Assembly: GCF_005434975.1 (NCBI RefSeq)
Contig: NZ_SKCJ01000002.1
Span: forward strand, 372,001 to 436,000
Direction of reading: 5' to 3'
Origin: Parerythrobacter lutipelagi
GTDB lineage: Bacteria; Pseudomonadota; Alphaproteobacteria; Sphingomonadales; Sphingomonadaceae
Length of the DNA: 64,000 nt
Shown here piece by piece: positions 21,088 through 28,822 of the stretch (within the stretch, counting starts at the first letter, position 1; each line of letters opens with the position of its first letter). Position numbers and translations under genes: made by a program. The notes below the pieces were generated by a model. It was not told the DNA's origin, made no database searches, and saw nothing but the letters and a program-made list of their open reading frames with translations.

Positions 21088-21915
21088 ATGAAGATGACGC
21101 CGATGGCGCAAAACTGCGGTGTGGAGATATCAGGTATCCAACTGGCGAGTTGCAGCGACACAGAGATCGATGCCATCAAGCAGGCCATCTACGAAAACGG
21201 AGTTGCGGTTTTCCGCGGTCAGGAGTTTTCGCCTGAAGATCACATCGCCTTCGCCAAGCGCTGGGGCGGGATCGACATCAACAATTATTTCCCGCTGGAG
21301 GACGAGTACCCCGAAATCGCCATCGTGCGCAAAGCCGCCGATCAGGAAACCAATATCGGCGGCGCGTGGCACACCGACCATTCCTACGACCAGATCCCGG
21401 CGATGGGATCGATCCTGGTCGCCCGCACCCTGCCACCAAAGGGCGGCGACACTCTGTTCGCCCACATGGGCGCCGCATACGATGCGTTGCCTGATGAATT
21501 GAAGCAGGAAATCGACGGGCTTGAGGCGTTCCACACTGCCGACCATGTATATAAGGCCGACGGTCTCTATGCGCAGACCGATATGGGCAAGGAACTGCGG
21601 GGGCAGGACCTCAAGACCGGGGCGGTCCATCCGGTGGTGATCCGTCACCCGGTCACCGGGCGCAAGCTGCTCTACGTCAATGGCGGTTTCACGATCAACT
21701 TCGTCGGCCAGACGCGCGAGGAAAGCCTCCCGCTGCTGCAGAAATTGCTCGCCGCAGCGGTGCGCGAAGACAATCAGTGCCGCGTCGAATGGCAGCCCGG
21801 CACTGTGGCGATCTGGGATAACCGGACCACCTGGCACAATGCGCTGAACGATTATCCGGGCCACGCCCGCGAAATGCACCGGATCACGTTGTCGGGTGAG
21901 GCGCTGGCGGCTTAA
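21088..21915 (+). CDS. TauD/TfdA-family Fe(II)/2-oxoglutarate dioxygenase
   Basis: A 275-aa cytosolic oxygenase. The iron site is seen as WHTDHSY (His and Asp) and TTWHNAL (distal His), with the 2-oxoglutarate Arg in REMHRITL; N-terminal GVEISGIQL and VFRGQEFSPEDHIAFA are family signatures. Members oxidise taurine, 2,4-D, alkyl sulfates or other small acids; the substrate cannot be told from the sequence. GGGAG precedes the ATG. It is divergent from atpH and convergent with the protease gene, with four bases between the stop codons. Confidence 0.9.
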   Translation: MKMTPMAQNCGVEISGIQLASCSDTEIDAIKQAIYENGVAVFRGQEFSPEDHIAFAKRWGGIDINNYFPLEDEYPEIAIVRKAADQETNIGGAWHTDHSYDQIPAMGSILVARTLPPKGGDTLFAHMGAAYDALPDELKQEIDGLEAFHTADHVYKADGLYAQTDMGKELRGQDLKTGAVHPVVIRHPVTGRKLLYVNGGFTINFVGQTREESLPLLQKLLAAAVREDNQCRVEWQPGTVAIWDNRTTWHNALNDYPGHAREMHRITLSGEALAA

Positions 21916-21919
21916 TCGC

Positions 21920-23497
21920 TCACTCCTTGACCTCGCACTTATACACCAGCCGTTCGTTCGGCGCGGGTGGCAGAAGCGACGTCACCGCGCCCTGCAGGTC
22001 GCCAAGCTTGCTGCCGGCATTCTCGCTGTCACAACTGGGCGGGGTGTATTTTCCGCGCGCTGCGCGGGCGGCGCTCATGTCATTGCGGCCGAGCAGATAG
22101 CGGTCGGTGCGGAAAGTGCCGCTGTCCGGATCATAGGTGTTGATCGAAACGGCCGCGTCCTGGTTGGGCACGAACACGCGACTCCAGTCGCCTGCGGCAA
22201 GGCCGTATTGCGTGCGGCCGTTGACGCAGCCACCTTCATTCCAGTCGAATTCGACTGTTTCGTCGGGCGCGCCGGTGACGCGGCTGCGCGATATGTCGAG
22301 CGTGCAGGTCAGGGTGCCATTGCCCGATGCCTGCGTGTCCGGCGCGTCCGGTTCCTCAGCGCCGTCAGCCATCGCAGCGGCCACCTTGCGATCGATCGCG
22401 TCGAGGCCCGGGCGGGTGAACCACAGCGCTAGCGCAGCGACGAGTGCAACGGTGGCAATCGTCCCGCCGATCATCAGCTTGCGCTCGCCAATATTGCTGG
22501 CGGCTTCTTCGGGGCTGGCCGGTGCGGTTTGGCGCTGCTGCCAGCCCTGCCACGCGATCACCCCGGCCCCTGCGCCAAGCGCCAGAAGGAGTAGCGTGAA
22601 CAACATGGCATTTTCGCGCTCGGCCTGCACTTCCAGTTCGGCTTCCAGCTGGGCACGTTCGCGTTTTTCGCGCTCTTGCTGGTTTCTTGCGGCCAGTTCG
22701 CTGCGCGCCTGCTCCTGCTCGGCAGTCATTCGCGCGCGCTCTGCCGCGTCGAGATCGTCGAGGCTGCGGCACGGCAGTTCGTTGATCCGTGCCGCCACAT
22801 CATTCGCGCGCAGGAACGGGATAAGCTCGCGCATCGAGACCGCGAAGAAGAACTCCGCATCCGCATTTCCTGAATCCGCCCCGAAGCTGTTGACCCCGAG
22901 AACACGCCCGCATCCGTCGAGCAGCGGGCCGCCCGAATTGCCGCGTGCGATGGGGGCAGTGTGCAGGATGCTGTCGAACTGTCGGCTGGGCCGCGCCCCG
23001 GAAATGAAGCCTGGCGATTTCACCGGTGGCTGCGAATTGAAGATGTCGTCTATCTCCAGCCCCTGTGCGCGGTCGACATTCATCGGGTAGCCGACCGAGG
23101 TGACCTGCCCGCTGTCGCGGTTGCCATTGGCTGACAGGGTCAGCGGTGGCAGGCGTAGTGCGCCGGTGATCTCGATCAGGGCAAGGTCATTCCTCGGGCT
23201 GACCGAGAGGATCCGCGCATAGGTCGCATCGTCGCCTTCGCTCGGCACGATCCCGATCCGAAGTGTGTCGTCCTGCGCCGCCTCACGTACGACATGCGCG
23301 TTGGTGACGATCTTCGTGGGCGAAACGGCAAAGCCGGTGCCATGACTGATCGGGTAGACTTCATCGCCATCGGTGCCGATGATAACGACCCGCACGACCC
23401 CGCGCGCGGCGGCGTCGATATCGGCGGGATCGGCCCGGGCAGTCAGCGGCAGGGCGAGAGCGCAAAGCGCCAGCAGTGCGGATAGGATACGTGTCAT
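21920..23497 (-). CDS. Membrane-anchored trypsin-like serine protease
   Basis: A 525-aa protein with a signal peptide (RILSALLALCALALPLTARA). A S1-type protease domain follows (about residues 25-240) with the triad in TNAHVV (His), NDLALIEI (Asp) and IARGNSGGPLLDG (Ser). A charged coiled coil of Glu, Arg and Gln (about 255-305) leads to two transmembrane segments (about 308-330 and 353-373). The last 130 residues have four cysteines and form an unrecognised domain. The coiled coil and second TM would place protease and C-terminal domain on defined sides of the inner membrane. The start at 23497 is the ATG in front of the signal peptide. Confidence 0.86.
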   Translation of the reverse strand: MTRILSALLALCALALPLTARADPADIDAAARGVVRVVIIGTDGDEVYPISHGTGFAVSPTKIVTNAHVVREAAQDDTLRIGIVPSEGDDATYARILSVSPRNDLALIEITGALRLPPLTLSANGNRDSGQVTSVGYPMNVDRAQGLEIDDIFNSQPPVKSPGFISGARPSRQFDSILHTAPIARGNSGGPLLDGCGRVLGVNSFGADSGNADAEFFFAVSMRELIPFLRANDVAARINELPCRSLDDLDAAERARMTAEQEQARSELAARNQQEREKRERAQLEAELEVQAERENAMLFTLLLLALGAGAGVIAWQGWQQRQTAPASPEEAASNIGERKLMIGGTIATVALVAALALWFTRPGLDAIDRKVAAAMADGAEEPDAPDTQASGNGTLTCTLDISRSRVTGAPDETVEFDWNEGGCVNGRTQYGLAAGDWSRVFVPNQDAAVSINTYDPDSGTFRTDRYLLGRNDMSAARAARGKYTPPSCDSENAGSKLGDLQGAVTSLLPPAPNERLVYKCEVKE

Positions 23498-23614
23498 CGC
23501 CGGGCTGTCTATGCCGCCGCCACATTGATCGCAAGCTTCGGGACGCGGCGGGATAACTGCGCTGCTATCTGGTGCATTGCGTGGCACGGTGGCAGATTAG
23601 CGAGGATGGCCGAC

Positions 23615-24658
23615 ATGGAATCGCAGAACGACCTTTCCGACGATGACCGCTGGCAAATCGCGCTGGCAAAGGATCGCCGTTTCGACGGAGTGTTTGTAAC
23701 CGGCGTGCATTCGACCGGGATCTATTGCCGCCCGTCCTGCCCGGCGCGGGCGCCCAAGCGTGAGAATGTCCGGTTTTACGCGAACTGCGAAGATGCGGAG
23801 GCGGCGGGCTTGCGCGCTTGCAAACGCTGCGCCCCCGATCAGCAATCGCGTGAGGAGGGGGCAATTAAGGACGCGCTCGATCTGCTCAAGCGAAGCGAAG
23901 GGCCGGTCTCACTCGAACAGCTTGCAATTCTGACCGCATACTCGCCGACCCATTTCCAGCGGGTTTTCAAACGGACGGTCGGCCTGTCACCCGCCGCCTA
24001 TCAGCGCGCGCTGCGTGAGGAGCGGGCCAAGGATGCACTGGGCGGGGCGGCCCGGGTCAGCGATGCAATATATGATGCAGGTTTTGAAGCGCCGAGCCGC
24101 TTTTACGCCGCGATGGAGGGCAAGATGGGGATGAGCGCCAGCGACTGGAAGAACGGCGGGGAAGGGCGCGTGATCCACTTTGCAGTGATCCGGACGACCA
24201 TCGCGCCGATGTTGGTTGCAGCCACTGAAACAGGGGTCTGCTGCCTGTCATTCGATGAAAGCGAAGAGGAGCTGCGCGCCCGATTCCCTAATGCCGAACT
24301 GGTGGCAGGCGGCGATTCGTTCCGTGATCTGTTTGAACGTGTTGTCGCTGCGGTCGAGCAACCCGGCACCGGAAACGACATTCCGCTGGATGTAAAAGGT
24401 ACCGCGTTCCAGCAAAGCGTGTGGCAGGCCTTGCGCGCCATTCCGGCGGGCGAAACGCGTAGCTATGGGCAGCTTGCCGCAGCACTGGGCAAACCCAAGG
24501 CCAGCCGCGCGGTGGGCGGGGCCAACGGGGCGAACAATATCGCGGTGCTGATCCCGTGCCACCGGGTCATCGCCCATGACGGCGGGCTGGGCGGCTATGC
24601 TTACGGAACCCGTATCAAATCGGAACTGCTGCGCAGGGAGGATGGTAAACGCGATTGA
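23615..24658 (+). CDS. ada: Bifunctional Ada: methylphosphotriester repair, AraC-type activator and O6-methylguanine methyltransferase
   Basis: 347 aa in three parts. The N-terminal zinc domain has Cys at 38, 42, 69 and 72, the same numbers as in E. coli Ada when the start is the ATG at 23615. The AraC-type HTH (about 80-170) contains YSPTHFQRVFKRTVGLSPAAYQ. The C-terminal methyltransferase has the active-site IPCHRVI. Methylation of Cys38 turns Ada into an activator of the adaptive response, and Ada normally regulates itself. GAGG lies 9 bases before this start; an ATG at 23606 is less well placed. Confidence 0.95.
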   Translation: MESQNDLSDDDRWQIALAKDRRFDGVFVTGVHSTGIYCRPSCPARAPKRENVRFYANCEDAEAAGLRACKRCAPDQQSREEGAIKDALDLLKRSEGPVSLEQLAILTAYSPTHFQRVFKRTVGLSPAAYQRALREERAKDALGGAARVSDAIYDAGFEAPSRFYAAMEGKMGMSASDWKNGGEGRVIHFAVIRTTIAPMLVAATETGVCCLSFDESEEELRARFPNAELVAGGDSFRDLFERVVAAVEQPGTGNDIPLDVKGTAFQQSVWQALRAIPAGETRSYGQLAAALGKPKASRAVGGANGANNIAVLIPCHRVIAHDGGLGGYAYGTRIKSELLRREDGKRD

Positions 24659-24703
24659 CGATGGACGGGAGTTGCCAGTCCTGTGCGGTGAAAAGGAGTC
24701 GCA

Positions 24704-25597
24704 ATGACTACGGCAACGCACAGTTCAGCCTTCGCACTCGCGTGGCAAAAGCTCTGGCACCATCCGATCACCGCCGCGTTTGTGGCGGCAAGCCTGTTCG
24801 TCTTCGTATGGCTCGGTTTTGCCGTCGCAATGGTGCAGTGGGACACGGGGCTGTCGCCAGCGGTCGACATGGTGGTGCGCGAGATGATCCCCGTTCTGGC
24901 CTGTGTGACGGTTTACAAGCTGGTCATCACGCGGCTTGGCCGGTTCCGCAAGGATGATCTCGGGCTGCGCGGCGTCTTAGCAGACACCGCCATCGGTCTC
25001 GGCACGGGGGCAGCGCTGATCTCTGCAGTGGTCGGCATCGCAATGCTTGCGGGTGTTTACGGCATTGCCGGTTGGGGCAGCATGGTGGACGCGCTGTATA
25101 TCGTGGTTGTTGCCGGCATTTCCGCCGCCGTGATCGAGGAAATCCTCCTCCGCGGCATTCTGTTCCGGTGGCTTGAAGAGGCGGGAGGGAGCTTCCTCGC
25201 CCTGATCCTGACAAGCGCACTGGTCGGTGCGATTCAGGCGTTTTCTCCCAACGCGGCACCGCTCTTCATTGCTTCTCAAGCGGTCGTTTTCGGGCTGCTG
25301 ATGGGCGGTGCCTATATGCTCACGCGCTCGCTATGGCTGCCTATTGGTTTGCACGCGGGCTGGAATGTGACGCTGGCTCTCGGCTGGGGGGAGCCTGTCT
25401 CGGGTATCCAGTATGAAGGGCTTGTCATCTCCGAATATGGGGGCAGCGACTGGCTTTCCGGCGGGATCATGGGGCTGGGCAGTTCAGCCATCGCGCTTGG
25501 CATCGGATTGCTCTTTGCTGTGTGGGTGACGCGCAAGGCGGCCGCGGTGGGGCATTGGCTGCCGTTCGGCTGGCAGCGAGCGGTCTGCGAGCCATAA
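24704..25597 (+). CDS. CPBP-family intramembrane protease homologue with one catalytic motif lost
   Basis: A 297-aa membrane protein with about seven or eight hydrophobic segments. Motif 1 (EEILLRG) and motif 3 (LHAGWN) of the CPBP/Rce1-like family are intact. Motif 2, which should read FxxxH, is GAIQA here; the paralogue at 25681 has FGFGH at the same place. Proteolytic activity is therefore doubtful. AAAAGGAG precedes the ATG. It lies 45 bases after ada and 83 bases before its paralogue; the two share the GGAYMLTRSLWL segment before motif 3. Confidence 0.87.
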   Translation: MTTATHSSAFALAWQKLWHHPITAAFVAASLFVFVWLGFAVAMVQWDTGLSPAVDMVVREMIPVLACVTVYKLVITRLGRFRKDDLGLRGVLADTAIGLGTGAALISAVVGIAMLAGVYGIAGWGSMVDALYIVVVAGISAAVIEEILLRGILFRWLEEAGGSFLALILTSALVGAIQAFSPNAAPLFIASQAVVFGLLMGGAYMLTRSLWLPIGLHAGWNVTLALGWGEPVSGIQYEGLVISEYGGSDWLSGGIMGLGSSAIALGIGLLFAVWVTRKAAAVGHWLPFGWQRAVCEP

Positions 25598-25680
25598 ACT
25601 CGGCAATACCAACAGCGTATGACTTGCGCCACTATGTTCGGAACAGCATAGGATAGGCCTGAAGGGGAACGGGTCGATCT

Positions 25681-26580
25681 ATGGAAGCCTCAGAGCAATC
25701 TGCACAGCGCCCGCTGTGGCGCAAAGTGTGGGAATTCCCGCTGACCGCCATGCTGGTGGCCATCGCGGTGATCATCGGGATCGTCAGCCTGATGCAAATC
25801 TCATACGCATATTCAGACGGCCTTGCGCTGCCGGAGGAAACGAAATTCCTCGGCAGCGTTCTCTTGCTCGTCGTGCTGTCCGCTGCAGCCTACAAGCTGA
25901 TCATCAGGCGGCTGGGCGGAAAGAAGCACGATGATCTGCCGCTTGCCGGGGCTTTCAAGGACACCGCTCTGGGTTTTGTGTTCGGCGGAATGCTGATCAG
26001 TATCTGCGTGGCACTGGCTGCGGCGTTCGGCGTGTATCGCATTGAAGGCAGCGGCGAGGGCACAGACCTTGCCACGATCGTGCTGCTGACAGGCGTCTAT
26101 GCCGGCTTTTTCGAGGAGCTGCTGATCCGCGGTATCATCCTGCGCTGGCTGGAGGAGATGACCGGTAGCTGGATCGCGCTCGGGATCAGTTCGCTCATTT
26201 TTGGTTTCGGCCATGCGTGGAATGACAATGCGACGGTCTTTTCTTCGGTCGCGATCGCCATCGAAGCAGGCATTCTGCTGGGCGGTGCCTATATGCTCAC
26301 CCGCTCGCTGTGGCTGGCGATCGGAATCCATGCCGGGTGGAACGTTGTCCAGGGCCTGTGGGACGTTCCGGTTTCAGGCAATGACTTCGACGGTGTGATT
26401 GCCGCCGAACTTGAAGGACCAAGCCTGCTCGCCGGTGGTGGTTTTGGCCTGGAGGCGACTATCTTCGCGCTGGTGGTCGCAACCGGCGCCGGCGTTTGGA
26501 TGCTCGTGCTCGCAGCGCGCAAGGGCCGGATCGTCAAACCGATGTGGAGCCGCAAGGGCGAGCCGATTACCGCTTACTGA
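25681..26580 (+). CDS. CPBP-family intramembrane glutamic endopeptidase
   Basis: A 299-aa membrane protein with motifs EELLIRG, FGFGH and IHAGWN, all as expected of an active CPBP protease. It is a tandem paralogue of the preceding gene. Bacterial CPBP proteins include bacteriocin self-immunity and membrane-protein-processing proteases; no bacteriocin gene is seen nearby. Its 3' end overlaps the photolyase gene by 7 bases, tail to tail. Confidence 0.88.
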   Translation: MEASEQSAQRPLWRKVWEFPLTAMLVAIAVIIGIVSLMQISYAYSDGLALPEETKFLGSVLLLVVLSAAAYKLIIRRLGGKKHDDLPLAGAFKDTALGFVFGGMLISICVALAAAFGVYRIEGSGEGTDLATIVLLTGVYAGFFEELLIRGIILRWLEEMTGSWIALGISSLIFGFGHAWNDNATVFSSVAIAIEAGILLGGAYMLTRSLWLAIGIHAGWNVVQGLWDVPVSGNDFDGVIAAELEGPSLLAGGGFGLEATIFALVVATGAGVWMLVLAARKGRIVKPMWSRKGEPITAY

Positions 26581-28139
26581 TCGCGCGCCCAGCCGCTTTG
26601 TGCAGGTTCCAGCGTGTCCAGAAACGTTTCCGCACTGTCGAGATATTCGGCCTGCCGGTCTTCGCCCATCCGGTCCCAGTTGGAATAGATCCGGCCAATG
26701 CGCGGGTTTTTCTCCAGCCGTTCACGGTGGCGATCCATGAAGTGCCAATAGAGCGCGTTGAACGGGCACGCGCCTTCGCCGGTTTTCTTGCTGACGCTGT
26801 ATTTGCACTCGGAGCAGTAATTGCTCATCTTGTTGATGTAATTGCCGCTCGCAGCATAGGGTTTCGAAGCGAGCTTACCGCCGTCGGCGTAGAGCACCAT
26901 CGCGGCGACATTGGGCAGTTCGACCCACTCATAGGCGTCGGCGTAGACCACCAGGAACCAGTCCTGCACTTCACGCGGACTGATCCCCGCGATCAGCGCG
27001 AAATTGCCCAGCACCATCAGCCGCTGGATATGATGGGCATGCGCGTTTTCGCGGGTCGACCGGATGGCATCGGCCAAGCACCGCATGTCGGTCTTGCCCG
27101 TCCAGTAAAACTCCGGCAGCCCCCGCTGCGCGTTGAGCGCATTGTCGCTCTCCAGCCCGGGCATGAAGCGCCAGTAGAAACCGCGCACATATTCGCGCCA
27201 GCCGATGATCTGGCGAACGAAGCCCTCGACCGCATTGAGCGGGGCGTTGCCTTGTTCATATTCCCGCTCGGCCCGCTGGCACAACTCGAGCGGATCGAGC
27301 AGCCCGAGGTTGATGCTGGTCGACAGCATCGAGTGGAACAGGTCGTCCTGTCCGTGGACCATTGCATCCTGATAGTCGCCGAAGAAGGGCAGGCGTTCGG
27401 CAAAAAAGGCATCTGCGGTTTCTTCCGCCTGTGCCCGGGTCACCGGCCAGCCGAAGCGGTCCAGGTTGCCGAAATGATCGGCAAACTGATCTTCGACCAG
27501 TTCGATCACTTCACGCGTGATATCGTCCGGTTCGAACAGCGGACGCTGTGGGGCATTCAGCCCGTCCTTGGGTGGTTTGCGGTTTTCGCTATCATAGTTC
27601 CACTCGCCGCCCTCGGGCTTGTCTTCATCCATCAGGATTCCGGTCTTGCGGCGCATCTCGCGGTAGAAATACTCCATCCGCAGCGTCTTGCGGTCCTCCG
27701 CCCAGTCATTGAATTCGTCGAGCGAGCACACGAAGCGGTCATCCGGCATGATGTCCACTTCGCAAGCAAATTTGTCGGGCCATTGCTCGATGTCCTGCTG
27801 CACCCGCCATTCGCTCGCCTGTACCACATGGATGGCGCGGGGAGTGCGCCGCTCGACCGCCCGCGCGACTTCGCCGGAGAAACCGCCGGCATTGCCCTCG
27901 TCGGTCAGGCTTGCATAGTCCACGGTCCACCCGGCATCGCGCAAGTCCTGCGCAAAATGGCGCATGGCGGAAAAGATCAGGGCAATCTTCTGCTTGTGGT
28001 GTTTGACGTAAGTCGCCTCGTCCCAGACTTCCATCATCAGGATGACCGTGTCGTCCTTGGCCCTCCCGCGCAGCGACGCAATGTCGCGGGTCAGCTGGTC
28101 GCCCAGGATGGGTACGAGGATCGGTCGTTGCGAAGACAT
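26574..28139 (-). CDS. FeS-cluster bacterial cryptochrome/(6-4) photolyase (FeS-BCP, PhrB-like)
   Basis: A 521-aa flavoprotein of the cryptochrome/photolyase-related group. The N-terminal LVPILGDQL is the FeS-BCP start, and the C-terminal half holds the FAD domain (GWREYVRGFYW, HIQRLMVLGNF). Four cysteines at about 354, 442, 445 and 458, the last three as CxxC-x12-C (YCSEC ... GACP), match the [4Fe-4S] ligands of PhrB. It likely repairs (6-4) photoproducts with light. It lies 35 bases after the GST gene, in a priA-gst-photolyase row. Confidence 0.93.
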   Translation of the reverse strand: MSSQRPILVPILGDQLTRDIASLRGRAKDDTVILMMEVWDEATYVKHHKQKIALIFSAMRHFAQDLRDAGWTVDYASLTDEGNAGGFSGEVARAVERRTPRAIHVVQASEWRVQQDIEQWPDKFACEVDIMPDDRFVCSLDEFNDWAEDRKTLRMEYFYREMRRKTGILMDEDKPEGGEWNYDSENRKPPKDGLNAPQRPLFEPDDITREVIELVEDQFADHFGNLDRFGWPVTRAQAEETADAFFAERLPFFGDYQDAMVHGQDDLFHSMLSTSINLGLLDPLELCQRAEREYEQGNAPLNAVEGFVRQIIGWREYVRGFYWRFMPGLESDNALNAQRGLPEFYWTGKTDMRCLADAIRSTRENAHAHHIQRLMVLGNFALIAGISPREVQDWFLVVYADAYEWVELPNVAAMVLYADGGKLASKPYAASGNYINKMSNYCSECKYSVSKKTGEGACPFNALYWHFMDRHRERLEKNPRIGRIYSNWDRMGEDRQAEYLDSAETFLDTLEPAQSGWARDQ

Positions 28140-28174
28140 GGGCCTTTAACGCACGATCTTGCGCTTCGCTCCCG

Positions 28175-28807
28175 TCAATCCAGCTTCGGCGGAAAACCGG
28201 GTTCGGCCTTGGCCATTGCGCGCTGATATGCCTCGCGCGAACCGATCCGCTGCAGATAGGCCTTGAGGTTGGGCTTGTCGTCGATCGAGAGGTTGTTGAA
28301 CGCGCGGCTGGTGGTCAGCTGGAACACCATCATGATGTCTGCAGTGGTCAGCTGCGATCCGCCAAAATAGTCGGCTTCGCCCAACCGGCGTTCAACCTGC
28401 GCCCAGGCATTGGACACGCGTTTGCCCAGCGAAGGTGGCATTTCCGCGCCGACTGCGCCCACTGCGATCTGCATCATGCCATTGGTCATGAATGTCGCGT
28501 TGGCGAAATGGAACCAGTAAAGATGGTCGGCGAAGTCCGGATGATCGGGCCCGGGAACAAGGCCGGTATCGGGCGCATATTTTCCCACGATGTACTCGAC
28601 GATGGCTCCGCTCTCACCCAGCAGCGTGCCGTTGTCTTCGATAAGCGGGGCGATCTCCATCGGATGAAGCGCTTTAAGCTCCGGCGGGGCCAACCGGGTT
28701 TCCGGATCGCGATTGTAGAGTTTCAGGTCGTATTCCAGCCCCAATTCCTCGCACAGCCAGACGATGCGTTCGGATTGTGAAATGCGCAGGTGGTGAATGG
28801 TGAGCAT
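28175..28807 (-). CDS. Glutathione S-transferase family protein
   Basis: A 210-aa cytosolic protein with an N-terminal thioredoxin-like domain (ITxxxLRISQSERIVWLCEELGLEY, GESGAIVEYI) and a helical C-terminal domain with the TTADIMMVFQL segment (N-capping motif region). The Ser in SQSER is the likely glutathione-activating residue, as in fungal/bacterial Gtt1-like enzymes. The substrate is unknown. It lies 15 bases after priA. Confidence 0.9.
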   Translation of the reverse strand: MLTIHHLRISQSERIVWLCEELGLEYDLKLYNRDPETRLAPPELKALHPMEIAPLIEDNGTLLGESGAIVEYIVGKYAPDTGLVPGPDHPDFADHLYWFHFANATFMTNGMMQIAVGAVGAEMPPSLGKRVSNAWAQVERRLGEADYFGGSQLTTADIMMVFQLTTSRAFNNLSIDDKPNLKAYLQRIGSREAYQRAMAKAEPGFPPKLD

Positions 28808-28822
28808 GTCGGGCTATTCCTC

